Shown one piece after another: positions 19,281 to 30,057 of a stretch of DNA of 64,000 nucleotides. The position numbers and the translations under genes are program-made. This DNA is from Muscardinus avellanarius (lineage: Eukaryota; Chordata; Mammalia; Rodentia; Gliridae), in NCBI GenBank assembly GCA_963383645.1, contig OY726578.1, positions 19,632,592 through 19,696,591 on the forward strand, in the 5' to 3' direction. The notes below the pieces were generated by a model, which was not told the origin of the DNA, did no database searches, and was given only the letters and a program-made list of their open reading frames with translations. Each line of letters begins with the position of its first letter. The first letter of the stretch is position 1.

Positions 19281-19901
19281 CGCTTCGCCCCAGTCTCCAC
19301 CCCTCCCGACCGCCGCTGGCCGGGCTCCCGTGGGCATTTGACTTGGCAGCCCCAAGTTTAGTATTTCCTCAGCCTTGCCTTTTATTGTGCCTCCCTCAGG
19401 AACACTTTCAGACATTATCTTTCCTGCTTTCCCCTGCCCACCAGTGAAAAGTTTAGCACCGCGGTAGATTGGGTATCTGTGTAAATACGGTGTCTATGTC
19501 TGTACCTTGTTTATTTTACCCCCTCCCAGGAGCAAATTCCACCGCGTTGAGAATGTGCCTCGAGGTCCCCAGGTCGCTGCCTGCCCCTGGGGGCTGGGGG
19601 AGGAGGTCAGGGCTCAGTACCATCTTTTATGTTCCCGGACTGAGCTGTGAGTTCTCCCCACCTCTTTATTCTGTCCTCAGCCTCCACTCGGCGGGGGTGC
19701 TGAGTCCCATCCTCGGGACCCACAGGGTCTCCAACTATCCTCTGGCCAGTTAAAGCCTGTGCCCGCAGGTGCTGAGGTATCAGAGGGGGAGTCAGCTGAG
19801 GAGCCCCGAGACTCACAATGCACTCTGCAAACAGCAAACAGAGGCCCAGAGACAGCAAGATGCTTCCTGGGGCCTGCAGGTCCCCGAAAAACGCAGGCAG
19901 A
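19281..19901. other. unique sequence
   Basis: It includes AT-rich words at 19,355-19,425 (TTTAGTATTTCC; CAGACATTATC). No exon or repeat is recognised. Confidence 0.4.
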
Positions 19902-20116
19902 TTTGTTTTATTTTTTTTGTTTTGGGCGAGTCTGGGGATGGAACCCAGGGGCATTCGACCTCTGAGCTACACCCCCCCAGCCCTATTTTTTTATTCTTTA
20001 TTTTGAAACCGGGTCTCACTGAGTTGCAGAGGGCCTCACTAAGTAGCTGAGGCTGTCCGCGAACCGCGAACCGCGATCCTCCGGTCTCAGCCTCCCGAGT
20101 GCTGGGATGACAAGCG
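19902..20116 (-). mobile_element. MEN SINE, 5' end lost
   Basis: The ID half, linker and B1 half run to GCTGGGATGACAAGCG and stop abruptly. The terminal CGCCACCACGCCCGGC is missing. GAACCGCGAACCGCGATCC shows a small internal duplication. Confidence 0.9.
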
Positions 20117-20360
20117 ATTTGAAGGCTGGTATGTTTCATCCGCTCCCCCGCATCTTGAGCCAGGTGGAGTCCCTCTGTGTCACCCCAGCCTGGCACAGAG
20201 GGCGTTCAAGGCTCTGACAAGTCCTGGGAAATTATACGGCAGTGAAATCGATGAGCTGGGGATCTTGGTACAATGTGAATGGATTTCACCATAGAATGTT
20301 GCGGGGGAGAAAGCAGATGCAGAATTATGACATGTGAGCGCTATTATTATATTATTATTA

Positions 20361-20597
20361 GGTGCCGGGGATTGAACTCTATAGTTAGGCTACATCCCTA
20401 GCTCTTTTTTTATATTTTATTTTATTTTTTGCAATACTGGGGATGGAACCCAGGGGCATTTGACCTCTGAGCCACACCCCCAGCTCTTCCCATTTTGAAA
20501 CAAGTTCTCACTAAGTTGCTGAGGTCGGTCTCCAACCTGAGATCCTCCTGTTTCAGCCTCCCAAGTACTGAGACTCCAGGGATGTGCCACCACACTC
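20361..20597 (-). mobile_element. ID half followed by complete MEN SINE
   Basis: An extra ID half (GTGCCGGGGATTGAACTC, 20,361-20,404) precedes a full SINE (20,407-20,597). Either two insertions or a linker insertion could produce this. Confidence 0.8.
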
Positions 20598-20613
20598 TAC
20601 ACTACCATTATTT

Positions 20614-20614
20614 A

Positions 20615-20651
<37 letters not shown>
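20614..20651. repeat. (TTA)n microsatellite
   Basis: About 12 ATT units in a row. Confidence 0.95.
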
Positions 20652-20678
20652 TGATCTGTATACAATCCCAAAATAACT

Positions 20679-20799
20679 AGGGCGCAGTTAGTAGTCCCGG
20701 TACTTGGGAGGCTGAGGCAGGGGGATCGCTTGGGCCCAGGAATTCCAAGCCAACCTGGGCAAGAAAGGGAGAACTCATCTCAAAAACAGAACAGAACAA
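20679..20799 (+). mobile_element. 7SL-derived monomer (FLAM / proto-B1-like)
   Basis: GTAGTCCCGGTACTTGGGAGG, GGGGGATCGCTTGGGCCCAGG and CCAACCTGGGCAA, in part, lack the ID half and keep the 'CTTGGGCCCAGGAATTC' segment seen in free left Alu monomers. It differs from the B1 halves of the MEN copies and is probably an older founder-type insertion. Confidence 0.6.
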
Positions 20800-20935
20800 A
20801 TCACGCACAACAGTGGAGCAGGCCCGGGAGGCGGCACCATTAAGGCTGGATAAGGTGATGGAGGACAAGGTCACCAACGGGGTATCTGCTCCATTGTACT
20901 AGTGGTCATCATTTTAGAATGATGTGGGTGTGTAT

Positions 20936-21395
20936 CTCCCCCTCCTCCTCTCCCTCCTCCTCCTCTTCTTTCTCCTCTTTCTCTTTCCTCGTAGTCCTCC
21001 TCCCCCTCCTTCCTCTCCTCCTCCCCTCCCTCCTCCCCCTCCTCCCCTCCTCCCCTTCCTCCTCCTCTTCCCCCTCTTCCTCCTCCTCTTCCCCTCTTCC
21101 TCCTCTCCTCCTCCTCCTCTTCCCCCTCCTCCTCCTCTTCCCCTCTTCCTCCTCTCCTCCTCCTCCTCCCCTCCTCCTCTCCCTACTCCTCCTCTTCTTT
21201 CTCCTCCTCTTTCTCTTTCCTCCTAGTCCTCCTCCCCCTCCTCCTCCCCCTCCTCTCCCTCCTCCCCTCCTCTCTCTCCTTCCCTCCTCCCCTTCCTCTT
21301 CCCCCCTCCTCCCCCTCCTCCTCCCCCTCCTCCTCCTCTTCCCCTCCTCCCCCTCTCCCTCCTCCTCTCCCTCCTCCTCCCCTCCCCCCTCTGTC
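20936..21395. repeat. 460-bp polypyrimidine CCT tract
   Basis: The plus strand is almost pure CCT/CTC/TTC. A block CTTTCTCCTC..TTTCTCTTTCCTC..TAGTCCTCC recurs at 20,968 and 21,199, about 231 bp apart, so part of the tract is a duplicated unit. Confidence 0.96.
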
Positions 21396-21800
21396 CAGGG
21401 ATTGTTCCCCGCACCCGGGGCTTCATTCCACCTCGGGCTCCACAGGCCTCTGACTTCAGGGCTTCTCTGGCGGGCGCAGGTGAGGCCGGGGCTGGCAGGG
21501 CCCCAGCGCCCAGGCCGTGCTCCCCGCGCGGTGCTCCGCCTGGCCAGCCTGCGGGGGGAACACTGGCCCCTTCAGAGCGGCCCGCCGGGCGGCGCCGCGG
21601 CCAGCTGTGTAAACGTTTTCGGTTTCCCCGCTGGCCGGGGCTTGAGCCCGCGCCAAGACAAGCCTGGCCGCAGTTTGCTTTGGCGGGAGGCGGCTCTGGA
21701 ATGTCAGGCTGACTGCGGCGGGGGACTGGGGGGGCCCGAGCGGCCCCCACGCGGGTATCCAATACCTGTCCCCAATTAGAGCCGCCGGCCCAGCTGGGAG
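21396..21800. promoter_or_regulatory. CpG-rich unique block
   Basis: CpG words are frequent (CCGGGCGGCGCCGCGGCC near 21,584). Short AT-bearing words follow (GTGTAAACGTTTTC; CCAATACCTGTCCCCAATTAG). This looks like a small CpG island or conserved element; no exon is recognised. Confidence 0.4.
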
Positions 21801-22143
21801 CCATTGCCCGGCCTCTCTGAGAAGGGCGGCGGGCTCTGGGGCCGCAGGGTGGACACTCGGGAGGAGTGGGAGAGCTGCGGTTTCTCTCTGCCTTCTCTGC
21901 ATGGGTTCCCGGTGACGTGGACTTTTCCTGATCAGTCTTACAGAAAAGATCCAGAGCGGCTTCCAGATGCAAAACCCTGGGGCGGCCAGCCAGGGGCCTG
22001 CGGAGAAGCAGCAGCGGGAGGCGATGGGGGCGGCGGGGGCTGCAGCAGCCCCGGGGGCAGCTCGGACTAGGAACTATGGCCTCAGGACTGCACTGCCAGG
22101 GAGGGCGGTCAGCCCCAGCCCAGCCCGCGCGGGTGGATTGGGT

Positions 22144-22366
22144 TCTTTTTTTTATTTTGTGGGTCTGGGGATGGAACCCAGGGGCATTTGACCTCCAAGC
22201 GACACCCCCAGCCCTATTTTTTATTCTTTATTTTGAAACCGGGTCTCACTGAGTTGCAGAGGGCCTCACTAAGTAGCTGAGGCTGTCCTCGAACCGCGAT
22301 CCTCCGGCCTCGGCCTCCCAAGTCCTGGGAATGCTGGGCTGGCAAGCGCGCGCCCCCACACCGGGC
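22144..22366 (-). mobile_element. MEN SINE
   Basis: GGTCTGGGGATGGAACCC through CGCGCCCCCACACCGGGC. The B1 end contains a small duplication (CCTGGGAATGCTGGGCTGG). Confidence 0.92.
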
Positions 22367-22567
22367 TCGGGTGCGGCTTTGATGTGGTCCAGACGCAGGA
22401 ATTCCAAGAGAGACTGGGAGTCCCGTAGTTTAAGGGAGCTCCTTCCATCTTTACACGTTGGCAACTTGTTTCATTTCTTCTTAAAGCCGACAGGGCATCA
22501 CGGTGGCACATCTGGGGGGGGGGGGCGCCTCCACGCAGCCCTGGCCCCCGGCCTCCAGCCCCCCCCC

Positions 22568-22761
22568 CTTTCTTTTTGGGACTGAGGATTGAGCCCAGGG
22601 CATCTACCTCCAAGCTACACACCCAGACCCTTTCATGTTTTGTTTTAAAACAGGGTCTCACTAGGTTGCTGAGCGTCTCACTACATTGCTGAGGCTGGCC
22701 TTGAACCTGCACCCCTCCTGTTTCAGCCTCCCTGAAACAGGATTTTGCCACCATGCATGGC
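22568..22761 (-). mobile_element. MEN SINE, older
   Basis: It starts TTTCTTTTTGGGACTGAGG. The B1 half ends in a deleted form (CCCTGAAACAGGATTTTGCC). Confidence 0.85.
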
Positions 22762-22782
22762 TGTTACCTCTCTTTTTATTTA

Positions 22783-23000
22783 TTTATTTTTATGATTTTA
22801 TTTTTTTGGTACTGGGAATGGTACCAGGGGCATTCTACCTCCGAGCTACACCCCAGCCCTGTTTTTTATTCTTTATCTTGAAACCGGGTCTCACTGAGTT
22901 GCAGAGGGCCTCACTAAGTAGCTGAGGCTGTCCTCGAACCACGATCCTCCAGCCTCAGCCTCCCGAATGCTGGGATGACAAGCGTGCACCACCTTGCCAG
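22783..23000 (-). mobile_element. MEN SINE
   Basis: It is complete, with a perfect 13-bp target duplication, CTCTTTTTATTTA (22,770-22,782 and 23,001-23,013). Confidence 0.95.
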
Positions 23001-23017
23001 CTCTTTTTATTTACTCA

Positions 23018-23194
23018 TGTAGTTGTGAGTCCTGCGGACTGAGCCCAGGGGCGCTCTACCTTGGAGGTATGCTGTTGTCACTTTCTGTTTTACTTTGAGA
23101 CAGAGTTCTGTTACGTTGCCAAGGCTGACCTCGATCTTGGGATTCTCCTGCCTCAGCTTCCCCAGCAGGTGGGATTGTAGGTGTGCGCACAGCC
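23018..23194 (-). mobile_element. old MEN/B1 SINE
   Basis: GAGTCCTGCGGACTGAGCCC and CTGCCTCAGCTTCCCCAGC show the same dimer layout with many changes, so it is one of the oldest copies here. Confidence 0.65.
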
Positions 23195-23208
23195 GCAGCC
23201 TCCCTCTT

Positions 23209-23406
23209 TTTTTTTTTTTTTTTGGTGGTACTGGGGTTCCTGGAAGCCCTTCTACCTCCGGGCTACACTCCCAGACCTATTTTTACATTTTTATTTGGAA
23301 ACAGGGTCTCCTAAGCCAGCGCGCGCGGCTGGCTTCGAACCTGCGCGAGCCTCCTGTCTCTGCCTCCCAAGCGCGGGGATGACAAGCGTGCGCCACCACG
23401 CCCGGC
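23209..23406 (-). mobile_element. MEN SINE, young subfamily
   Basis: A 12-bp perfect target duplication, AGCCTCCCTCTT (23,197-23,208 and 23,410-23,421), flanks it. The B1 half has the CTAAGCCAGCGCGCGCGGC insert. Confidence 0.95.
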
Positions 23407-23699
23407 TGTAGCCTCCCTCTTAAGGAAGCCCGGCCTCATGGGCCTCAGCTGGGATTTCCACACTCTTCCCGTAACCTTTGAAGGGGTCAACACTTCTACC
23501 GTTAGTCTGTGAGATGGACGATAGTTTGGTCTGCCTGTGGCCACTGGGCACAGAGGCTGGCAAGCTTTGGGCCTGTGGGCTTGGGAGGAGCCAGCTGGCC
23601 CTGGAGCACTGGTAAGTGGAGTCCCCAGGTGAAGAGTAATGGGACTCAGGCCTGAGCCTCCTCGGTGGGGCGGTAAGAATGTCCCCTTGCCTGGCTCCG

Positions 23700-23985
23700 C
23701 GAGCAGGTGGCCATGTTGGAGGCGGGGCTTGGTTGCTGAGGAGGGAGTCCCTGGCACGTGGCCTTGGGATTATATATGGTCCCCCTCCCATGCTCTCAAT
23801 AGCTTCCAGCCTCCATGATGTGAGAGCAAAGCTCCCTCTCTCCCTCCCTCTCCTCCTGCCTGGAGCTCTGCAGACTCAGCCTGACATGGACTGAAATCGC
23901 CCAAACTGTGAGCAAATACATCTTCCCTTTTCTAAGTTGCTCATGGCTGGGTGTTTTGGATTATAGTAGTGAGAATGTTGATGGA
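23700..23985 (+). mobile_element. MaLR LTR
   Basis: TTCCAGCCTCCATGATGTGAG, ACTGTGAGCAAATACATC and GTTTTGGATTATAGTAGTGAG, in part, match the 3' part of MST/MLT-type MaLR LTRs. A TATATA at 23,771 fits the LTR promoter. Confidence 0.65.
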
Positions 23986-24324
23986 AATATTCAGCTACTG
24001 TGAGGCCTTGATAAAAAGCGAAGGTGGCCAGTGAACGGGTGACCAGGACAGTATGGAGGCTCCGCTGGACCCCTGCCCCCCGGCCACGCCTCCTCCCACC
24101 TGGGGGGGGTCGGGTGGCAGAGCCTGGGACCCGGTGTTCCCACTGAATTCTCCAGGAACAGGAGTGGGGGGTGCATGGGCGAGAGTTGGGGCAGACCCCG
24201 GGGCAGAGTTCTAGGTAGTATTTCTGGCGAATCTTACCAGAAGATTGGAGTCTGCGTCAGCACCGGGTTGGGCCGATCTGCAGGCCCACCGCCACAACCC
24301 TGGATCCTTGTGGCTCTCCTCTTC
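23986..24324. other. unique GC-rich sequence
   Basis: No repeat or exon is recognised. Confidence 0.4.
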
Positions 24325-24420
24325 CTCCTGTTCTGCAGAAGGGGAAGCTGAGGCTCAGAGAGAAGAGGCCTTGGAGAGGATGGACAGGGACATGGTGTGT
24401 ATCCCAGCCTCGTCTGAGCT
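24325..24420 (-). mobile_element. MIR fragment
   Basis: GAAGGGGAAGCTGAGGCTCAG and the following AGAGAAGAGGCC match the reverse MIR core. Confidence 0.5.
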
Positions 24421-24759
24421 GCTCTGACAAGGACCCCGTTATCCACACGCCACGTCACTGCGGTGCTATGGGGAGGAGCCAGGGGAGGCTGGTCCGCAGT
24501 CCCCCAGCCTTGTGGAGCTGGAGCAGGATGCCCCGTGCCAGGTGGTCCTGCCCAGCGCTGGCCGCTGCCCGGGGCCCACCCTGCCAGGCCGGGTTCCTGG
24601 ACGGGTCTTATGGGCCCATCGTGGCCCCCGTGTCTGATCAGACAGGAGCCCCAGGAGCGACCCTCGGCCTGTCCCTCCCCGGGCGGACCCAGGGGGCCTC
24701 TGGAGCAGAGTGATTTGGACAGGAAGGAGCGGCTCTCCTCTGCGCATAATGAGCAGGGA
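24421..24759. other. unique GC-rich sequence
   Basis: Open on both strands for some 80-100 codons but without any recognisable protein pattern. Confidence 0.4.
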
Positions 24760-24910
24760 GGCAGCTGATAGAGATGCTAATTTCATTATTCATGTACATA
24801 ATTACGAGCCAGAAGTGGCAGCTTTCTAGGTAATGGCTGGAGGGAAGGGGAAATTTACCTAACTTTTGTAATACGTGTGTGGTGTTATTTAACTCTTAAA
24901 TTCAGATCGG
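24760..24910. promoter_or_regulatory. candidate conserved noncoding island
   Basis: GAGATGCTAATTTCATTATTC, CATGTACATAATTACGAGCC, CTAGGTAATGG and GTTATTTAACTC, in part, are packed with TAAT cores. No repeat is recognised. Confidence 0.45.
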
Positions 24911-25329
24911 GAAACCTCCTTCACCCCGGGAGGCCCGGGAGGAGGCGCAGCTGCAGCCCAGCGGGGGATGGAGGGCTCCTGCCCCTGTGGGGGTCGCTGC
25001 GGCCACAGAGGCCCAGCCCTGCCCACCTCCTGGACGTCAGGCTTGCGGCACTCAGGGGCGGGAGGGTCAGGAAGGCCCCAGAGGCGGCGGATGGGCAAGG
25101 CCACAGGGTGGGGGGGACCCTGTGCTTTGGTCGCCCTGGGTTGGACACGGAGCCCGGGCACCGAGCCCCATGTATGTGTTGTGTGCGTGTAGGTGACTTC
25201 TCACTTCTGAGCCAGGCCTGGGCCGGGGAGGGGTGGGGGCCACTCCCTCTCTCCCCACTAGGGAAGGCAGCCTGGAGGGGTGAGTCCTCAGGCCTTCCCG
25301 TGCTGAACCCCCTGCGGCCATGGGGAGGA

Positions 25330-25640
25330 GAGGGGCTTGTGTGTGCATATATGTGCATGTATGTGCATGACGAACACAGCGTGCCTGCACACGTGTACAT
25401 GCAGTGTGCAGCATGTACATGCGTGTGAGTATAATGGCATGTGTGATGTGCACACATGTGCCGTTGTGTTGGTGTGTGTGTGTGATATGTACACACGTGT
25501 GGTGTTGGCATGCCTGATTCTTATGTCACGCGCATGCATGAAACTGTATGCGGAGGCTTGTGATGCACACACGTGTGACGATGGTGTGTGCCGTGCACAT
25601 GTGTGTTCACATGTGTAATTGTGTATGTGTGTGACGCATG
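25330..25640. repeat. degenerate alternating purine-pyrimidine (TGCA/TGTG) tract
   Basis: TGTGCATATATGTGCATG, ACACGTGTACATGC and related words alternate purine and pyrimidine over 300 bp without a fixed unit. Alternation of this kind favours Z-DNA. It is probably an old GT microsatellite. Confidence 0.75.
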
Positions 25641-25949
25641 GCCCTCGGCTGGGGGGCAGTCAGGTGAAGACCTACTGTGCACGGGGCGCGCACCGGACTG
25701 CTCGCTGTGTGCGAAGCCCCCTGGGATTTCCGGCCCTGGGGCTCATGGCGCGGGCAGCTTCCCCAGAGGACCTCCGCCAGCCGGGCGCTGCCCGCGGTCC
25801 CCGGGCCCCCCCGACACCCCAGCCCCCTTTCTGAGCCCCACCATCCTCTCCGGGGAGGTGAGCGGGCCGCTGCAGACTGGGGCGGCGCTTCTCTCTGCAA
25901 ATGGAGACAGAGGGAAATTTATACGAGCCCGCTCTCCTCGTCTCCGGGT
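25641..25949. other. unique GC-rich sequence
   Basis: CpG-bearing but not a clear island; no gene recognised. Confidence 0.4.
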
Positions 25950-26180
25950 CCCTCATGGAGCCAGTAATGTATTCCCCCTTCTTGCGAACACACTTTTTAA
26001 AATGTTAATAGACTGTAAATTACTTTTCTTTTTATACTTCTTAAAATAAGCGTTTCCTCTCGTAGATGGCGGGGTGACGCTGGAGTTACGGGCTGGGTTT
26101 TATTACTGTCGAGATGAGATGGACTGTGGAGAGCTCATACAGCTTTTATAGGAACTATTTTATTTATAAGAATTTTCCTA
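25950..26180. promoter_or_regulatory. candidate conserved noncoding island
   Basis: AAAATGTTAATAGACTGTAA, TAAATTACTTTTC, GGGTTTTATTACTG and GGAACTATTTTATTTATAAG lie in repeat-free DNA. Confidence 0.45.
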
Positions 26181-26499
26181 ATGTCGGATGGATGTGACTT
26201 GCCTGGCTTCTTTTCACCCACTCTTGAGAAGAGAGGGAAACCGAGCGTGGCCCGGGTCTGGATGGCAGATCTCCACCCTGGAAACCCAGAACTGGGGAGG
26301 CAGCTTTAAAACGAGGGCGCTTCACAATCTCCTTGTACACCGCTGGCAACGGGGAACTCACTTCCTACCTTCCGTGCCTAGATCTGCTCTTGGGACCCGG
26401 GGAGGAAATCTCTTCCCTGTCCCCAGGGAGTCCCCCAGGGCCCCCGCTCACAAATTACCCCCCCCCCGCCCCGTTCCTCTAAATTTCTCTCGTCACACC

Positions 26500-26720
26500 G
26501 CTGCGTCTCGCCCACTCTCCAGAATCTATTAATCTATTCAGAGTGCGTTTCTCCAAGGTCACAAAGACTATATTTAACTTCTCTGAGGTACGGAGGCCGA
26601 GACCAGCCTTTCCCGGGATCGCTTCTGAAATAGCCCCGTTCTGGGCACGCCTGTGCGCCAGCGAGCTGGCCACGTGGGACTGTAAGTAACTTTCTTCACC
26701 GCAGGACTTATCAGAGCCTT
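26500..26720. promoter_or_regulatory. candidate island
   Basis: ATCTATTAATCTATTCAGAG and GACTATATTTAAC are followed by CACGTGGGAC. The sequence is unique, with a homeodomain-like core and an E-box-like CACGTG. Confidence 0.35.
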
Positions 26721-27063
26721 GTGGACGCACACACACGCACATGCACACGCGTGCACACCGTGACCCTTCAGAGCGGTGTGGCCAGCGGCTTGACAGACTC
26801 AAGCAAGCATGGGACCACGGGTCTTCACGGCACCTCCCCAAAGGCCTGTGTCCCCCCGAACAACTCGGAAATCCTGGCCGATGATGCTGGCCTTTCCTGG
26901 CTGCCCACACCGGCCACTGGCGCCATCCATCTTGAACGACTGGCCACAGGCTTGTTTTCTTAAAAGTGATGTTACCTCTAATTATCTCCGACAGGACGCG
27001 GCACCGGCTCCTGATGCTCCGGGCTCCGCTGTGAGCTTCCAGGCCCTGATCCTTGAAGTCTTT

Positions 27064-27272
27064 TTTTTCTTTTCTTTTTTTTTTTGGTGGTACTGGGGTT
27101 CCTGGAAGCCCTTCTACCTCCGGGCTACACTCCCAGACCTATCTTTACATTTTTATTTGGAAACAGGGTCTCCTAAGCCAGCGCACACGGCTGGCTTCGA
27201 ACCTGCATGATCCTCCTGTCTCTGCCTCCCAAGCGCGGGGATTACAAGCGTGCGCCACCACGCCCGGCTACA
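27064..27272 (-). mobile_element. MEN SINE, young subfamily
   Basis: It is complete, with a 12-bp perfect target duplication, CTTGAAGTCTTT (27,052-27,063 and 27,273-27,284). Confidence 0.96.
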
Positions 27273-27394
27273 CTTGAAGTCTTTGTAAAGTCAGGGCTGG
27301 GCCGGTTCCCCCTGGGAGGATCCTCCTTGGGACTCGCCCACCAGGAGTCTGCCACCTGCCGGACCCTCTTCTCCTCTTAGGAATCTTTGTGTTC

Positions 27395-27490
27395 CAGGGA
27401 TGGGAGTTGAAAGCCGCTCTTGAGCTCTGTGACTCTGGGCAGGTTACTGGACTCCCCGGGCCTTGGATTCCTCAACACCCAATGGAGGTG
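27395..27490 (+). mobile_element. MIR fragment
   Basis: GAGCTCTGTGACTCTGGGCAG and GGATTCCTCAACACCCAATGG, in part, match the MIR core. Confidence 0.6.
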
Positions 27491-27505
27491 CTGCTTGTTT
27501 CAGTT

Positions 27506-27911
27506 TGTGGGTGGTGGCACCAGGGATTGAACTCAAAGACATTCTACCTTTGAGCTACACCCCTAGCCCTTTTTTGTGTGGGTCTGGGGATGGAACCCAG
27601 GGCCATTCTACCTCCGAGCTACACCCCCAGCCCCATTTTTTATTCTTTATTTTGAAACAGGGTTTCACTGAGTTGCAAAGGGCCTCGCGAAGTAGCTGAG
27701 ACCATGAACCGCCATCTTCCTGTCTCAGCCTCCTGAATGCTGGGATTACAAGCCTGCGCCACCACGCCCGGCTCCTTTTTCTTTTTTATTTCGAATTAGG
27801 GCCTTGCTAGGTTGCTGAGGGTCTGAGTTGCTGAGGCTGGCCTTGAACCTGCGATCCTCCTGTCTCACCTCCCATGCACTGAGATGGCAGGTGTGCGCCA
27901 CCGCGCCCGAC
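27506..27911 (-). mobile_element. nested SINE: MEN inside MEN
   Basis: An outer ID half (27,506-27,567), a complete inner copy (about 27,575-27,772) and an orphan outer B1 half (27,781-27,911). CCTTTTT repeats at both inner boundaries (27,568-27,574 and 27,774-27,780), as expected for insertion into the T-rich linker. Confidence 0.8.
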
Positions 27912-28397
27912 GGCCCCTACTTGCACCTCCTGGGGTTTTTATCTGCAGAGCGGTGCCAGCACATGGCAGGTGGTGTGGCCTCCCGGGGCCGCTTTGGGGT
28001 GTCCTGGGCAGAGGAGGGCGGGAGCTTAGAGAAAGACCGGTGTGTGAACTCTTCTTCAGGACTTGGAGGTCAGTGGATCTGACTGTGAATGCAGAGAAAT
28101 TCCTGGCGTGCAAGGGAGACGGAACCTCCTACAGGAAAAGCCCTTTTCTTGGCCTCACAGAGGGGGCAGCCGTCTACCCAAAGACAGGCTTGAGACAAGA
28201 ACAGAAAGTTTTGATCAGTTTTCTAGAATATTTCAGAAGCCGGGAGGCCTGGGCTCGGCAGCCAGGCCTTCCTTCCGGCCGTTCCCTCCTGGGGCCCAGG
28301 TCTACCCTTCCTTCCCACTGTCTCCTAGGCTGGCTGCCTGTACCTGGGGACACCCAGCTCCTCTGCAAACCCCAGCTGGGCTGACCTGTGCCCAGGA
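27912..28397. other. unique sequence
   Basis: No repeat or exon is recognised. Confidence 0.4.
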
Positions 28398-28511
28398 GAG
28401 GCCCAGGTTGCTGAGGGGCTCGCTAAGTTGCTGAGGCTGGCCCCAACTCATGATCCTCCTGTCTCAGCCTCCCAAGTACTGGGCTTACAGGCATGCACCA
28501 CCATGCCTGGG
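28398..28511 (-). mobile_element. B1 half only
   Basis: GGTTGCTGAGGGGCTCGC through CACCACCATGCCTGGG. The ID half is absent. Confidence 0.85.
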
Positions 28512-28614
28512 TAATTGATAGATTTTTAAAGCCTTGTGCACCACTGGAGATTGGAGTAGAGTCCCTGAAGATTCTGGGTTAAAGGGTAAGTTTTCAGGTC
28601 TGCCTCATCCCTCC

Positions 28615-28985
28615 ATCAATCTAACCATTCATCCATCCATCCATCCAACCATCCACCCAACCATTCATCCATCCATCCATCCAACCATCCACCCAACCAT
28701 CCATCCATCCATTTTTACATCCATCCATCCATCCATCCATCCATCCATCCATCCATCCATCCATCCATCCATCCATTTATTCATGCATCCATCCATCCAT
28801 CCATGCATCCATGCATCCATGCATCCATCCATCCATCCATCCATCCACTCAACCGACCACCCATCCACCCATTCATCCTTCCTTCCATGAATACACCCAT
28901 CCACCTATGTCTTCTTTCCTTCCTTCTATCCTCACATCTTCCCACCCCTCCTTCCATGCACCCATCTATCCATCAAATATTAACC
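28615..28985. repeat. CATC satellite
   Basis: Mostly pure CATC (28,728-28,775) with CAACCATCCACC variants upstream and CATGCATC variants downstream, breaking down after 28,870. Confidence 0.96.
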
Positions 28986-29129
28986 ACACAATATTAACGG
29001 GAACCAACACATATTAACCAGAACCTGAATGCACCCAGCAGCTCTGCTGGGCAGGCAGTAATGAGAGACAGCATCGCCTCCTCCCACAGCGAAAAATAAT
29101 TCCAGCCTCCTGGGGGCTGAGCTCCTAGT

Positions 29130-29300
29130 GGGGGGATGAGGTCAGAGGAGGCAGGGGGGGCCTTCCCTGAGGAAGTGGTCTTGTACCTGGAGTCCAAGGG
29201 ATGAATTAGCTGCACAGAGGTGAAGAGGAGGAGGAGAAAACATCGCAGCCCTGGGCATCTTGTGCAAAGGGTCTGTGGTGGGCAGAAGCCTGCTGAGAGG
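29130..29300 (-). mobile_element. L2 fragment
   Basis: GGGGCCTTCCCTGAGGAAGTGG and CATCTTGTGCAAAGGGTCTG, in part, follow the reverse L2 3' region. Confidence 0.55.
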
Positions 29301-29489
29301 CCCGGAGAGGAAGCTCTGCTGTGGGTGGAGGCCAGGAATGGCTGGAGGGTGGAGGCCAGGCTACACGGGGGAGCAGTGGGTACCCTCGGGCTCCTGGGCA
29401 CTGGGCAGCTGGGCTCCTCCACAGCCCTGTCCCCACAGCTCCCCCAGGACCCAGACTCTAGAGCCCAGGGGACCTTGTCCTGCCCACTC
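29301..29489. other. unique GC-rich sequence
   Basis: No feature recognised. Confidence 0.4.
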
Positions 29490-29640
29490 CGCCCCAGCTC
29501 CTCGTTTGCATAAAACAATATTCCCCCGGGGGATGCTAATGCGCCCTGCTATTTTTGCTTCTCCTGGAGTGTGGTTTGCATACATTTGCATACCCTGGGA
29601 GAATTAAGCTGAGATCATGTAAATGAGCCCACTGGTGGGC
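29490..29640. promoter_or_regulatory. candidate island with POU octamers
   Basis: CGTTTGCATAAAACAATATTC, GGATGCTAATGCG and GTTTGCATACATTTGCATACC, in part, include an exact ATTTGCAT (octamer, reverse) near 29,582 and two near-octamers. GAATTAAGC and GTAAATGAG follow. Confidence 0.48.
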
Positions 29641-30057
29641 CCAGGGGGGTCGGGCTCCTCGCTTTCCAACAGGCCAGGCTGGCTGCAGCCTCCCCAGGGC
29701 TGCCCTGGCCACAGGGCTTGGCGGGGAGGGGCAGCTGTGTGATCTCTCATCCCAAGCCACTGTCACCCCCAGGTTTGGGTAGACAGAAGGAATTTCCAAA
29801 ATTCTGGATCTGAGTCTGTCTTCTTCTTACCCAGCGTCTTGAAATCCTCCTGAAGCCACAGGACTGACCCCTCCCGGTCCCCTTAGCAATGCCCGCGTGG
29901 TGGCGGCAGTTGAGATGCTGGGGGCCTTTTGCTTTGCCTCTGGATGGTCCCCCAAAGAGTCAGGAAGGCGCCTGGGCCACTCGGGCTGGCAGGGTGGAGT
30001 TTGCAGTTCTCTGTGGCACTGGCCCTCGGAACCTACTTTTCCCTTTGACAACTGGAT
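29641..30057. other. unique sequence
   Basis: No repeat or exon is recognised. Confidence 0.4.

Noticed and set aside
20919..21779. Pro/Ser/Leu-rich frame of 286 codons
   Set aside because: The first two thirds are the CCT tract; the remainder is a CpG-rich block open in more than one frame.
25337..25618. Cys/Met/Val-rich frame resembling a small cysteine-rich protein
   Set aside because: It is the degenerate TGTG/TGCA tract; cysteines come from TGT codons.
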